Shown here in pieces: positions 39,533 through 51,172 of a DNA stretch of 64,000 nucleotides (position 1 is its first letter; each line of letters begins with the position of its first letter). The translations under genes were made by a program, and so were the position numbers. The stretch is taken from positions 17,814,685 to 17,878,684 of the forward strand of contig CP141140.1 of the NCBI GenBank assembly GCA_035235625.1, read 5' to 3'. A model generated the notes under the pieces. That model saw only the letters and a list, made by a program, of their open reading frames with translations, was not told the origin of the DNA and did not search any database. Origin of the DNA: Saururus chinensis. Taxonomy: Eukaryota; Streptophyta; Magnoliopsida; Piperales; Saururaceae.

Positions 39533-42216
39533 TAATAGCCACCGCTCACTAAGATATAAAGCTGAAACATTGAGCTCATCCATCTTGTGATGGCTTGATT
39601 GTGTTAAAATATTCAAAAGTTTATTACAACTATCAATTGGCACGAGAGATGATCAATCAGGCTGAGAATATTTTTTGCCAGTCGTTTTATTGATCGATCG
39701 GTACATAAACTAATCATCCGGGACATAAAAATTATTTAACAAGTCTTTTGACAATCGATTGATCAATTTAAAATGCATAACGACGAGATTACAATCGTTC
39801 TTCAAGGCAATCAATCGGTCTAATAGTTATTTTAATAAAATTCAATTTTATTTCCAATTTTGAAATAAGGGTTACATCTTTTTTTAAGGGGATTCGTACC
39901 AGATCATAAAAGAGAGTTTTTCTACTAAAAAAATAAGATCTTTGATTTCCCTTTCCTGTAAAAGAGGAAATAAGTTTTTGGCCATTTGTTTAAAAGGAGA
40001 TTACAGCTTTGTATTTGAGAGTGTAAATTACGGACAAACGAAGAAAACTTCCCTGTATCTTGAGAATAGGTTTACATAATTCCTGGTTGCACACTAAAAA
40101 ATAAAATTGGTGAGGTAAATAATATTTTTAGAAAAGTAAAAATACGCCTTAAAGCAATGCATTTCCTATAATAAATTCTAAAATTTGAAGCCTTTTATAC
40201 AAAGAATTAATCAAGCACTTCAACCACCGTACCAGTGAGACAAACTCAAAAGATTTAGAGTATTCCTACCGAAGATCAAGTCACAAAATATAAGAATTTA
40301 TCTATAATAAACTGCACTAAAAGACTGTATATATTTGCTTCCCAGTTCACTGATCGGATCACAAGGATCCACAAGGATGGACATCTAGAAGGCGGTAAAT
40401 TCAAAGAACGTAAATGAAGACAGAAACTAGTACTTGCTTCTAAAATGCAACAGGATGATGGGAAAAAAGAATAAATTTACAGCTTCTAATAAACAGTCCC
40501 ATTAAACATGGAGAGAGTATTCTTTTCATAAGCTATTTAAAAAATAGCCTCAGATTTTAAACAACTTAAAAAAAACTTCAAACAGTCATAACTACTGTTA
40601 CAATATCAGGTTCCTTGGGCAAAATTGCACATCCCATGCCAAGAAAAAAAAATTGGTCATTTAAACAGGAACACCCATTCACTGAGAATCGTTGATTACC
40701 AAAAAAAAGTTTGTTACGTTCACCTATTTCAGGCCGGATGGTCACTGGCAAGTGGAGAGTCTCACTCTTTCGAGAATCACCACCGGGCGATGGGTGCCTC
40801 CGCTGGAGAGTCTATGTCTCCGGAGAGTAGTCTCTGCTCTGGTTCGTGGGAGAGGGGAGGAGAGAAAGAGCTTCCGATGCTGGCCTCCGAGAGATAGTCG
40901 CCGACACTGCTGCTGGTTCGGGGGTAGACCGTGCTCCCTCAAAGAACGTCGGGAAAATGCCGGAGTTGCCATAGTAGACCGTGCAATTGAGGGTCGGGAT
41001 TCTCCGGAAGGGTCGAGGACTGATGAAAAATCGGCAGCCTTTAAGAGGTGAGGAAGAAATCGGGACTTATCGGGCGCCCACGGCGGAGCCCGAGCCCGTT
41101 TGCAATTGTTTACACGGGCTCGGGATGGGCCGGTCAAATGAGCTCAGGGCCCGTTTGCCAGCCTTAACTGATCACTATTTGCTGCACAACAGCCATAGAA
41201 ATAAAATTTCCAAACCTTTCATCACAACTCGCTCATTTGTAAATAGAAATAAAAGTCCGAGCGTTGGATTTGGATCGCAGGCGATCGCCTACCCCGTGGG
41301 CCGTGAGTAGCAGGCACATCGCGCGGCCCTGATACATTTCCCGTCGGCCGAGCAGCTACTCTCTCTCTCTCTCTCTCTCTATATACAAGGGCTTGATGGA
41401 GCTCAACCATTTATGGGCTAAGCCCAGTTAGGCAATGTCCATACCAACCTACCAGTTCGCTTTGCCTGATAATGCACCATCTCTAAGTTGACACATGCTC
41501 CATCAAAAAACGCCTAACAGGCAAAGAATCTTATTCGAACCAATCTACATAGAGAACTAATTATGAAGTTAGTGGTCCCCTACACTCCACTGAACCACCC
41601 TCCATGGTCGATGCTCTTGCATCATCTGTCTCTTGTAGCATTACCAAATGCTACAATAGAGAATAGGATTTATCCTGTGCAGCTAATGTACCCAAGCCTG
41701 ACGCACCTATTATATGCCATTAATCTAAAAAATAAAAGACTCTTATATATTCCTTATGCTTAATGAAAGAGTATTTAAAATATTTTTATAAGTAAGTTAT
41801 TTATATTTTTATAATTGATAATAAAAATATATTTTATATTTCTATGTGACATTGAGCCTTAAAATAGAACCCTTTATTCGTAAGATCAACTGGCACACAT
41901 TAGTACCAATGGGATATTAGTATCATTCTCATAAATAAAAAATCTCTGGTACATTTCTTACACTATAACTCATTGTCAGATTCCTAATAACAGGTGCCTT
42001 AAAAGGTTTTTTTTATATTTTCAAAATTAAACAGCTCTCGCGTGGGCCAGTGTCACAAGTTGCTTCCCTCCACCCTCCCCCATAATCTCAGAGCTCTTTT
42101 TTCAATCGAATCATATTCTAGTGTCGTGGGTCCAGATGGGACCCATAATTAGCTGGGCAAGTGACCTTCTTTCTGCACCTTAGCACTCTATATCGGTCAC
42201 TTAAGTTGTCTCTTAG
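39533..42216. other. Intergenic DNA, with (CT)11 at 41359-41380
   Basis: No gene could be supported. 39600-39860 has several ATCGATCGGT-type boxes and may be an old LTR remnant. 40740-41140 is GC-rich and contains frames of up to 131 codons on the minus strand without recognisable family; on that strand it also resembles a leader. A (CT)11 run sits at 41359-41380. Confidence 0.4.
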
Positions 42217-42681
42217 ATAGAAGCCCTGGATGCCCTTCTCGCTGAGTTCTCCCACCTCTCCAGCGAAGCCCTCCGCGACAAGAACTTCGACCCCTCCCGC
42301 ATCGAGTCTCTGATGGAGCTCTTCGAGCAGGAGGCCCAGCAATTGTGGGCACAGATGGACGCGGAGGCGGAGAGGGAGGTCCGGGAGGCCGAAGCCTCCA
42401 TGAGAGAGGCCGAGGCCTATCTCAGCTCCCTCATGGAGGCATCGGAGGTGGAGTTCCGGAGCTTCGAGAAGGTGGCGAAGCAGAGGTCTGAATCGGAGCT
42501 GCAGAGCCTGGTCCAGGAGGCCAGGGCCGTGAAGAAGGTGGGCGAGTTTATGGGCAAGGCGGCGGCTACGTATTCCCAGAAGTACATAGATGCAGCTCTC
42601 TTGTCGGCCAGTGCGTCCATGAAGTCGGCCTGGAGTGGGTTCGCCATGGCTTCCTCAAGGTCCAAGGTGCACCCATCTTAA
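42217..42681 (+). CDS. Small helical, coiled-coil-like protein, possibly a gene copy with a lost start codon
   Basis: One uninterrupted frame of 154 codons ends at TAA/42681. From 42217 it reads ATA-GAA-GCC-CTG, giving IEALDALLAEFSHLSSEAL; an ATG in place of ATA would give a natural start. The first true ATG in frame is at 42313 (122 aa). The preceding bases TTGTCTCTTAG also resemble a 3' splice site, so 42217 may instead be the first base of a second exon. The protein is rich in Glu, Ala and Ser (AEAEREVREAEASMREAEA, residues about 49-67), predicted helical or coiled coil, and ends SAWSGFAMASSRSKVHPS. G+C is much higher than in the flanks. I do not recognise the family. Options are a truncated gene, a retrocopy, or the last exon of a gene. 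Confidence 0.5.
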   Translation: MEALDALLAEFSHLSSEALRDKNFDPSRIESLMELFEQEAQQLWAQMDAEAEREVREAEASMREAEAYLSSLMEASEVEFRSFEKVAKQRSESELQSLVQEARAVKKVGEFMGKAAATYSQKYIDAALLSASASMKSAWSGFAMASSRSKVHPS

Positions 42682-43230
42682 TTATTTAGGCTCTCTAAAG
42701 GCTGTGTGTATGGTGATAAAGATAAATAAACTGGCTGTTGCTTTATCCCCCCACAAAGAATGATCAACTGGGCACATATAAATTGGCATGATTAAGCGAC
42801 GTTGTTATGAAATTTGAAGGCGATTTAGTAACTCTAACGTGATATATCTGTTTCTCGAGTGTTTTACCGGAGAGCGAACGACTGATGAACTGACGATGAT
42901 AAGAAAGATGCCGAGGGGTGTGTTGCTATATTATTCAGTCTGAAAGCGGGAGCGAGCGCAATTATTGCCCACTTTAGCTTTTGACAACTTGAGGCAGCCT
43001 TGGCCCACCATGGACCCTAGTACAACTCACCGACACATTTATCTTTTTATATTACCGTTTTATTTGTTTTAGACTGCTGTGTTTTTCTGGAAGATGAGAG
43101 AGCCTCGTTTACATGAATTCGTACTAACTACTAATGTCAACGCGGCCACGAGAAAAGGTTGGATTTTAATTTAATAACGCACATTGGTAAATATTAGAGG
43201 TTATTTGAATATTAAATTATGAGAAATTTT
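42682..43230. other. Intergenic DNA
   Basis: This is the 3' flank of the small protein frame. Nothing recognisable was seen up to the truncated MITE end at 43231. Confidence 0.5.
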
Positions 43231-43242
43231 AGGAGTCGTTTG

Positions 43243-43938
43243 TGTTGGGATGTTTTATATATAAAATCCCAATGTCTAATTCTTATTTTAATAAAATAAA
43301 TATAATAAATATATCACTAAACAATCAAAAAGAATAAATAAAGAGACACAAAAATTTAACGTAAAAAAACCTCTCAAATTAAGGGTAAAAAACCATGGGG
43401 TGAATCAGCCTAATCAAATAATCCACTATGATAAGGTTTAATACAACTACTCTCTCTTACAGATCAATTTTTTATCAGAAAGATAAATAAAAATATAGAA
43501 TATGAAAAACCTGAGAAGTTGCTTAGTCTTCCCTTTTTCTCCCCTTGTACAAAAGATGCACACTTGAACTCTGAAAAATTGATTTGAAAAATTGGGATGA
43601 AGAAGATGAGAATCTCTCGATCCGGTGTCACCCGTAGGCACAAATTCTTTCTTTCTCCATCGCCCTTCTCTTTCTCTATCCACGCACAGAAAAAGAAAAA
43701 AGGAAAAACTCCTGGCTCGATTTCGTTTTGTGCATACCAGAAAGAAATTCTGTTTTATGCGTCCAAGACTCGCCTTGGCCTCATTGTTTATATAGTCACC
43801 CACTTTTTCTTTTAGAAAATGTTTCGGCCTCGGTTTCGTTTTGATTTTTCCATAATGTCATTCATCAACATAGCATTGAAGTTTTGTCTTCACACGTTTC
43901 GGAATTCATCATGCATGGCTGGACCGCAAACCACAACA
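43243..43938 (-). repeat. 3' LTR of the copia element
   Basis: It matches 51173-51870 along its length with scattered substitutions. It begins TGTTGGGATG and ends ACCACAACA. It is the 3' LTR because coding is on the minus strand. Confidence 0.93.
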
Positions 43939-43950
43939 ATCTCCCCCTCT
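43939..43950 (-). other. Polypurine tract of the copia element
   Basis: The minus strand reads AGAGGGGGAGAT directly before the 3' LTR, the expected plus-strand priming site. Confidence 0.75.
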
Positions 43951-44293
43951 AGCCCATGGGAGAGGCTCATCCCGACACAGAGACTCAGTGTGAGTCCATG
44001 CCGGCCATCTCAATGCAAAGATCATGCTTGTTTCTTGAAACTGTCTTCGTCATCATGTCTGACGAATTCCTGTCTGTGTAAACTTTCTTAAGAGACATAT
44101 CACCATTCTTCAAACACATCCCTCATCCAATGATATCTTAGATCAATTCGTTTTGTCCTACTGTGGTAAGTGGCATTCTTGCTCAGGTCAAGTGCACTCT
44201 GATTGTCACATAAAAGCACATACTTCTTCTGAGTCAACCCCAACTCACTTAGGAACCTCTTCAACCACAATAGTGCCTTGCTAGCTTCTGTCG

Positions 44294-44509
44294 CTACAAT
44301 ATATTCTGCCTCTGTTGTAGATAGAGCAACACACTTTTGCAGTCTTGATTGTCATGAGATAGTTCCCCTACAAAAGTAAATAAGTAGCCTAAAGTAGACT
44401 TCCTTCTATCAAGTTTTCCTGCCCAATCTGCATCTGTAAAGCCTTCTAATATTGGTTTAGAACCACCAAAACATAAATATAGCTTAGTAGATCCTCTCAA
44501 GTACCTCAA
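44294..44509 (-). pseudogene. Copia RNase H region (frameshifted)
   Basis: The frame reads RYLRGSTKLYLCFGG, FTDADWAGKLDRRKSTLGY and then leaves the family reading frame (SHDNQDCKSV...) where copia elements continue with ISWQS. A single frameshift therefore disrupts the RNase H after its DADWAG motif. Confidence 0.88.
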
Positions 44510-44664
44510 AATTCACCTCACCACTGCCCAATATTCTTTACCTGGATTGGCATAAGCAATATCTGGCCTAGTACACACCATAGCATACATAAGACTGCCC
44601 ACTACAGATGCATAAGGAACCTTTTTCATTTCCTCAATCTCCATTCCATTTAAGTCACTATTCT

Positions 44665-45306
44665 TCAGTTTGAACTGACTCCCAAGTCGAACATAATTGG
44701 CTTAGCATCCTTCATATTGAACTTTGCAAGTACCTTCTCAATATACTTTTCTTGTAACACCCATAACTTCCTAGCTTTCCTGTCACGCTGAATAGACATA
44801 CCCAAGATTTGTTTTGCTGAACCTAAATCATTCATTACAAAGGATTTATTCAAACTCTTCTTCAAATTTGCAATATTAGCACTATCATTCCCTACAATCA
44901 ACATGTCATCAACATAAAGTAATAAAATTATGAAATCATTATCACTAAACTGTTTGACGAAGACACAATGATCAGAAACAGATTTTTTGTAGCCAATTCT
45001 TTCCATGAAAGACTCAAATTTCTTATACCATTGCCTAGGAACTTGTTTAAGGACATACAAGCTCTTCTTCAATTTGCACATCATCTGTTTATTTTCCTTT
45101 ACTACAAAACCTTCAGGCTGCTCCATGTAGATTGTTTCATCCAAATCACCATGAAGAAATGCAGTCTTCACATCTAATTGTTCAACCTCCAAGTTCATAC
45201 TTGCAGCTAATGCCAAATTAACTCTAATTGAAGATATTTTCATTATCGGAGTAAAGATTTCATCAAAATTAATACCTTTCTTCTTGCCAAAGCCCTTCAC
45301 TACCAA
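44665..45306 (-). pseudogene. Copia reverse transcriptase, main part
   Basis: A 213-codon open frame holds the Ty1/copia RT: QLDVKTAFLHGDLDE with the first catalytic Asp (residue 45), LYVLKQVPRQWY, and an intact YVDDMLIVGN (residues 131-134). The N-terminal part of RT is cut off by LTR B4, and the frame ends with a stop at 44665. The piece on the other side of B4 (48601-48640) reads KGRRALKNKW, the expected upstream neighbour. Confidence 0.93.
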
Positions 45307-45364
45307 CCTTGTCTTATATCTTGGTTGTGAATTGTTCTCTTCATGCTTGATCCGGTAGACCCAC

Positions 45365-48300
45365 TGTCACGCCCCGGCGATGCCCGACCCGAGCCGAACC
45401 CGGTCCAAGGGCCGGTCAAGCGCGCGGGGGCAACGAAGTGAAATTGAGAAACGATTCTAGCGGAAGACTTAATCCCTAACCACGGGCGATTAACAGCAAC
45501 ACGGAGTGCGCACAATCCTTTGAGCAAGAGTAAATAAAAGGGGAAGAAAAGGTGTTGCTTAACACAAAGTAAACAACAATCTCAAACCCACAAGCTTAGT
45601 TTTAAGTAAAGCCCACACCGGCTCAAAATAAGTCATAAGCAAACATAACTGTAACATGTGACATAAATCCACAACAAAGAACCCTACACATAGGTTCTAA
45701 CATAAAACATGAAACAAAATGAAGGAAAGTCACGCAACGATCTCCATCATCACACCCAAGCTACCTCTGACCTTTCCTCAAAAAGGCAATCCTGTCCGTC
45801 TGCGTGTCGCACCACGCAGCCCCAAATCAAAACACAAAAGAGGGGTGAGTTTTAACACTCAGCAATGTTTTTAATATCACTGTCAACGTAGAAAATACGA
45901 TAGCTTAGAAATGAGATCGTTTCGGATCAAAGATTTACATGGTGCATCACTTTCGATCACACATTCATATCACTTAACACTGCATAAAAATGCATAGTTC
46001 AACCTGCATGGATGTATCTCTAGCATACATATTCCCACATGCATTCACATCATAACCAATCCCGCATGGATGTATCTCTAACATACATATTCCACATGCA
46101 TAACATCAACATCAACATGCATGGATGTATCTCTAACATACATATTCCACATGCATAACATCAAAATCAACATGCATGGATGTATCTCTAACATACATAT
46201 TCCACATGCATAACATCAACATCAACATGCATGGATGTATCTCTAACATACATATTCCACATGCATAACATCAACATCAACATGCATGGATGTATCTCTA
46301 ACATACATATTCCCACATGCATAATGTTATCACAATCAACCTCCATCAAGGAGTAATTACACATTGACGTCACACAGACGGGAGCATAGACAAGGCCACG
46401 AAGGCGTGTCATGGTACAAAATTCTACACAAGAATTCAAGAAAGATCGGGGTTGTCAATCTCTAATACTGCTCGCCCTGGACGATCCTGGCCAAGGATGT
46501 CCCATTCTCACACAGAGAATCTAGAGCAGGGGTGTTCGCCCAGGGACATCTCCTGCGGAGGGAAGAGCCCGAGTTCTTACACAGAGAACCCTAGAACACG
46601 TGGTAGCGGGGTGCACACGGCATACCACACCGGATTCTCGTGGTCCGGATGACACACATAAAAATATTCTCACGTGTCCGCAAGACAAGTACACAACTCG
46701 TCCCCACATCATTCCATTAAACAAGACTCAACCCGGGAGTGCACTCGTTCCACACAGAACTCCAAATCGTTCCACACAGAACTTCAAATCGTTCCACACG
46801 GGAACTTCAAATCAAAATATGTCCTTTCGGACCAATCAACTTGCGATTAATCCACGACCGATAAACCCGGCACACAATTCCATCACATTGCATCCAATCG
46901 GTCAAATTCGATTAATCATGATGAAGCCTCAATTGGAAATCCATTTTCATGATGCGTGCAGCATGGTACATGCGTGGGCAAAGCATACATGAACCCTAAT
47001 CATGATAAGTGCTCTCACCAGCCCCTAATGCATCATTCATAATCACGATATTAAGCTTCAACATCATCATTTAACCCCCACATGTGTGTGTGTGTAACTA
47101 GTAGAAGCCTTTCACATGATGCATATTAACATGCTTGAAAATCAACTCACTACCACACTACACATGTGAATTTCTACCTAAACATGAATTCCAAGGAAAT
47201 CATAGTAGAAGAATCGTTGAAATCTTAGCTAGATTCAAAACTCAACCACAAAGGCTAAACACCTATAACATCACTCATTTCATCATTGAGTCATGGTATT
47301 CACCAACATTCACACACCATTAATCACAATTTATCATGACAAATCTGTCCAACAATGATTGTAGTCCTACGGAAATATGCTTAACCAAAGGGAAACAACT
47401 ATTCATAATTTCAAAATAACGATTCCAACATCATGCCACAAAACATAAGTCATTCCACCATCACTAAGCATATATCTCAACTCCATAAACTCAATAGCAT
47501 GCATTTCCAGTAGCCTAACATAGCTTAAAACACTCCACATTCATATAAAATTGGCAAGCTAAAGTGGAATCATCAAAATAGGCATCATACACACAACATA
47601 CAATTTCCTGTGTAGCCGATCGATCGCCCTTCAGACCGTTCGATCGGTTACACGCAAAATTTTGAAAATTTCAGTTCAGCCGATCGATCGCCCTACAAGG
47701 CCGATCGATCGCCAACACGGCAGAACAGTCATCTTCTTCCTTTCGCAAATCCAAACCGAAACACCATAGAAAACACTTCAAATCCACATCTAACACCCTA
47801 ATCATCATCAAAAGTCCTCCTTGACTTCCAGAATATCAAACCAAACCATAATAATGCAAAACCCTAAGAAATCGGGATTAAATACGTAAAAATCGGGATT
47901 AGATCTAGGGCTTGTTGGTAGTAAAAATCGAATTTTGAAAGTTAGGGTTTGTAGTAAAACACAAATCAGTAGCTTTTGATGGTCAAAAACGAATTGAATC
48001 AAGGGGAAAATGGTAGATTTAGAAGAAATTAAGAGAAAAGCCATGGATTAGTGCTTAATTAGAGCAAGCTTACCTTAATCGGCTTCTAATTCGGGCCTAA
48101 GTGGGGATTAGGCCAGCCCTCCTTCCTTAGCCTATTCCCAAAAATGGAAATGGCTCTGGTTTGCCCTTTTATAGTAAGGGTTGGGGTAGGCATAGGTAAG
48201 TTTTGGGGTGTAAATATGAAAAGTAGGCTAAAAGTGGTTATTTTGCAAATTTAAGCACGAATTAAGCCTAATAAAATTCTGAAAATTTTTGTGTGACCTT

Positions 48301-48595
48301 AAGTATATGTCTAGGGTCATTTGACACAAAAATAAAATTTTCGACCGTGGGGCCCACAGGGGTCCCGCCAAAACCCTAATTTTTGGGAAAATAGTGAAAA
48401 TTCCGAAAAATCTCAAAAATTCACATTTGGTTTAAAATCACTTAAAACCACTAATATTGAAGTTAATTTTGGTTAAAACCATCACAAACTCTATTTATTT
48501 ACAAAATCATCGAATAAGATCAGAAAACACGTAAATCTCACGATAATCAATAATTAAAGAAAACCAAAACCAGTTTAAAGATGAGGGTCCTTACA
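45365..48595 (-). mobile_element. Solo LTR B4 (family B, 3.23 kb), inside the copia RT
   Basis: It begins TGTCACGCCCCGG and ends GGGTCCTTACA, flanked by CCCAC at 45360-45364 and 48596-48600. The tandem array (46000-46330), the CGATCG boxes (47616-47712) and the minus-strand TATAAAAGG (48165-48175) are all present. A short deletion near 47880-47900 distinguishes it from B1. The insertion falls within the KNKWVYRIK codons of copia RT. No coding sequence of its own. Confidence 0.88.
46000..46330. repeat. Tandem array inside LTR B4, about six 55-58 bp units
   Basis: GCATGGATGTATCTCTA recurs at about 46006, 46064, 46119 and then every 55 bp to about 46290. The last four units are almost identical to each other, indicating recent local amplification. 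Confidence 0.9.
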
Positions 48596-49137
48596 CCCAC
48601 TTATTCTTCAATGCTCTCCTCCCCTTGGGAAGATCAACCAACTCATAGGTGTGGTTGTCATGCAAAGACTTCATCTCTTCTTCCATGGCTTTCATCTACT
48701 TCTCCTTTTCACTATGAGCTTTTGCTTCACTGAAATTTTCTGGTTCTCCACTTTCAGTGATTGACACATATTCTGATTATGGGTATTTGGTGGAGGGAAC
48801 AGGTTCTCAAGTAGACCTTCTCACATTTGTTGGCTTTCTCTGCTCAGAAGCTTCATGTTCCTGCTCAACACTATCATCATCAAAATAATCATCATTAGTC
48901 TCATGAATGATCTCATCCCCACCTCCATTGCCACTAGGCAAAGATGTTGGTTCTTCAATCTCTTACTATTCATCCTAAGTCACCTCATTTCCTTGAATTA
49001 AGGTTGGTGGTTTATTTACTCTTGTAAGACCTTGCTGAGTTTTCTTCTAAATGACTATCTTTTCCAAGATCTTCAACTGTTTCATCCTCTCTGAACACAA
49101 CATCCTTGTTGCGAATCACTTTCCTATTCTTTGGATC

Positions 49138-49758
49138 CTACAATTTGTATCCAAACTTGTCATTTCCATAACCCAAAAATATGTACTCTATAGATTTCTG
49201 ATCTAACTTAGCCCTCTGTTCTTTAGGCACATGTGCAAATGCCTTGCACCCAAATACTCTCAAGTAAGAGTAGTTCACTTCTTTTCCATTACAGACTCTC
49301 TCTGATATGTCACTTTCCAAGGCATATGTGGGAGACTTGTTGATCAAATAGCAAGCTGTGTCAATTGCCTCAACCCAAAAGCTCTTAGGCAACTTTGCTG
49401 AAGATAACATACTTCTAATTCTCTCTGAGATTGTTTTGTCCATCCTCTCAGCCACTCCATTGTATTGAGAAGTATAAGAAATTGTCTTCTCATGCCTAAT
49501 CTCATGCTTACTACAATACTCATCAAATTCTGTAGAACAGTAATCACCACCATTGTCACTTCTAAAGCACTTTAGTTGCTTACCAATTTCTCTCTCAACC
49601 ATGACATAAAAGTTCTTGAAGATGTCAAACACCTCATTCTTATTCTTCATGCCATAAGCCCATACCTTTCTAGAAGCATCATCAATGAAAGTAACATAAT
49701 AACTAAAACCACCAAGAGATTTTACCTCCATAGGACCACACACATCTGAATGTACCAA
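49138..49758 (-). pseudogene. Copia integrase
   Basis: The 206-codon frame contains HSDVCGPM (Asp at residue 5), FRSDNGGDY (Asp 68) and NGVAERMDKTI (Glu 104). This is the D,D-35-E catalytic triad of retroviral-type integrases with the usual 35-residue spacing. It ends with TAG at 49138-49140, where the copia frame normally has Trp (KLWDP). The following residues DPKNRKVIRNKDVVF continue the family sequence. The GAG-pre-integrase HRRLGHMSEKGLEILKK lies just upstream at about 49825-49876. Confidence 0.94.
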
Positions 49759-49876
49759 CTCAAGAACTTCAAATTTTCTTGTACTTGTGCTAGCAAAGAC
49801 CCTTAACCTTGGAAAATAAATTTTACTTCTTTAGAATCTCTAGTCCCTTCTCACTCATGTGACCCAATCGACGGTG

Positions 49877-50320
49877 TCACAAGTCAATGGTGAACTCATT
49901 TGAGGAGACATTAGCCTCCCCTTGAACTAGACAAGTTTCAATCTTATATAGGCTGCAACACTTCTTTCCCTTAGCCACAACTAGATAACCTTTTACTAAT
50001 TTACACACTCCCTGAGAGAAGTGTGACCCAAAGCCTTCATCATCAAGTACACCTGTAGACAACAAATTTATTCTGAGATCTAGAATATGTCTAACATTCT
50101 TCAGCCATAACATGTAACCTGTGTTAGTCACAATATGCACATCACCCTCACCAATGATCTTCGAAGTACCATTGTTGCCTATCTTTACTAACCCCAAATT
50201 TGTTGATTGGTAGGTAGAAAAGAGATCCTGGTTAGGAGTAGAATGGAATGATGCACCTGAATCAACTACCCAACTAGCATCACAACTGGCTGTTAAACAT
50301 TCCTTCTCATAATCAACCAT
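49877..50320 (-). pseudogene. Copia protease
   Basis: The frame holds SWVVDSGASFHSTP with the aspartic protease motif DSGA at 50252-50263. It ends with TGA (49877-49879) at a position where the family has Trp before HRRLGH of the integrase leader. The upstream residues connect to gag. Confidence 0.93.
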
Positions 50321-50407
50321 AATTACTAAGTCATCTTCAATAACATTGGTATCTTGTCCACCCTTTTCATTGTTGTCTTTCTTTTTCTTATCTTTCTTGA
50401 GTTTCTA

Positions 50408-51136
50408 ACAGTCATTCTTAATATGATCTGTCTTGTCACAATAATAGCACTTTAAGTTCTTCTTAGACTTAGATTCGCTTCTGCTATTGTCCCTTTTAAA
50501 ATTGTCCTTGGTTTTTGATCTGCCCCTATTTTCTTTTGACACTAAGGCTTGAGACCATTAAGCTAGCTTCAAAGACTTTCTTCTCAATTCTTCATTTAGC
50601 ATACTGCTTGTCACTATAGCCATTGTCAACTTCCCATCTAGAGCTGAATTGTTTAAAGAAATAACCAGTGCCTCCCAATTGTCTGGCAAGGAACTAAGAA
50701 GTAGAATAGCCTGCCACTCATCATCTAAAGTCATCTTCATTCTAGCAAGTTGGCTTATTATACTCTTCATTTCATTCATGTGTTCCCCAATACTGCCTCC
50801 ATCCATAAACTTCAGATTGACCAATTTCTTTATCAGAAAAGTCTTGTTACCTGGAGTCTTTCTTTCATACACTTCAGCAAGCTTATCCCAAATTACCTTT
50901 GCAGACAATTCATCAGCTACATGGTGGTACACAACTTCGTCCACGCACTGTCTCAAACAAGTCATAGCCTTTTGATCTAGTTTTGTCCAATCTTTCTCAG
51001 TTATCTCTGTAGGTTTCACACATGTAATAGGGTCATACAGATCCTTGGAATAAAGGAGATCTATCATTTTCCCTTTCCAATAATTCCAATTGTTTCCATC
51101 AAGAGAAACCATATTTATATATTTATCCTCTGCCAT
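50408..51136 (-). pseudogene. Copia gag with zinc knuckle
   Basis: The frame opens MAEDKYINMVSLDGNNWNYW and contains LDEEWQAILLLSSLP-like and SALDGKLTMA segments of Tork/Tnt1 gag. A stop lies at 50558, after which the sequence continues in frame to the zinc knuckle CYYCDKTDHIKNDC (50408-50449, CX2CX4HX4C intact). A TAG at 50405-50407 follows directly, where Trp is expected. The start lies 37 bp from the end of the 5' LTR. Confidence 0.92.
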
Positions 51137-51158
51137 TGTTGAAATACAAAATAACCTC

Positions 51159-51170
51159 GCTCCGATACCA
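51159..51170 (-). other. Primer binding site (initiator-Met tRNA type)
   Basis: The minus strand reads TGGTATCGGAGC two bases after the 5' LTR. It differs by one base from the plant tRNA-iMet primer complement TGGTATCAGAGC used by Ty1/copia elements. Confidence 0.93.
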
Positions 51171-51172
51171 CT

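Noticed and set aside
40742-41137. 131-codon minus-strand frame in a G+C-rich patch
   Set aside because: No recognisable family, Arg/Pro/Ser-rich composition, competing frames on plus, no clear promoter. Left unannotated as coding.
11497-46992. Similar 60-130 codon frames in B1, B3 and B4 (for example 46600-46992)
   Set aside because: Similarity comes from the shared LTR sequence; frames differ in length and are interrupted in other copies, and they run against the inferred LTR transcription sense.
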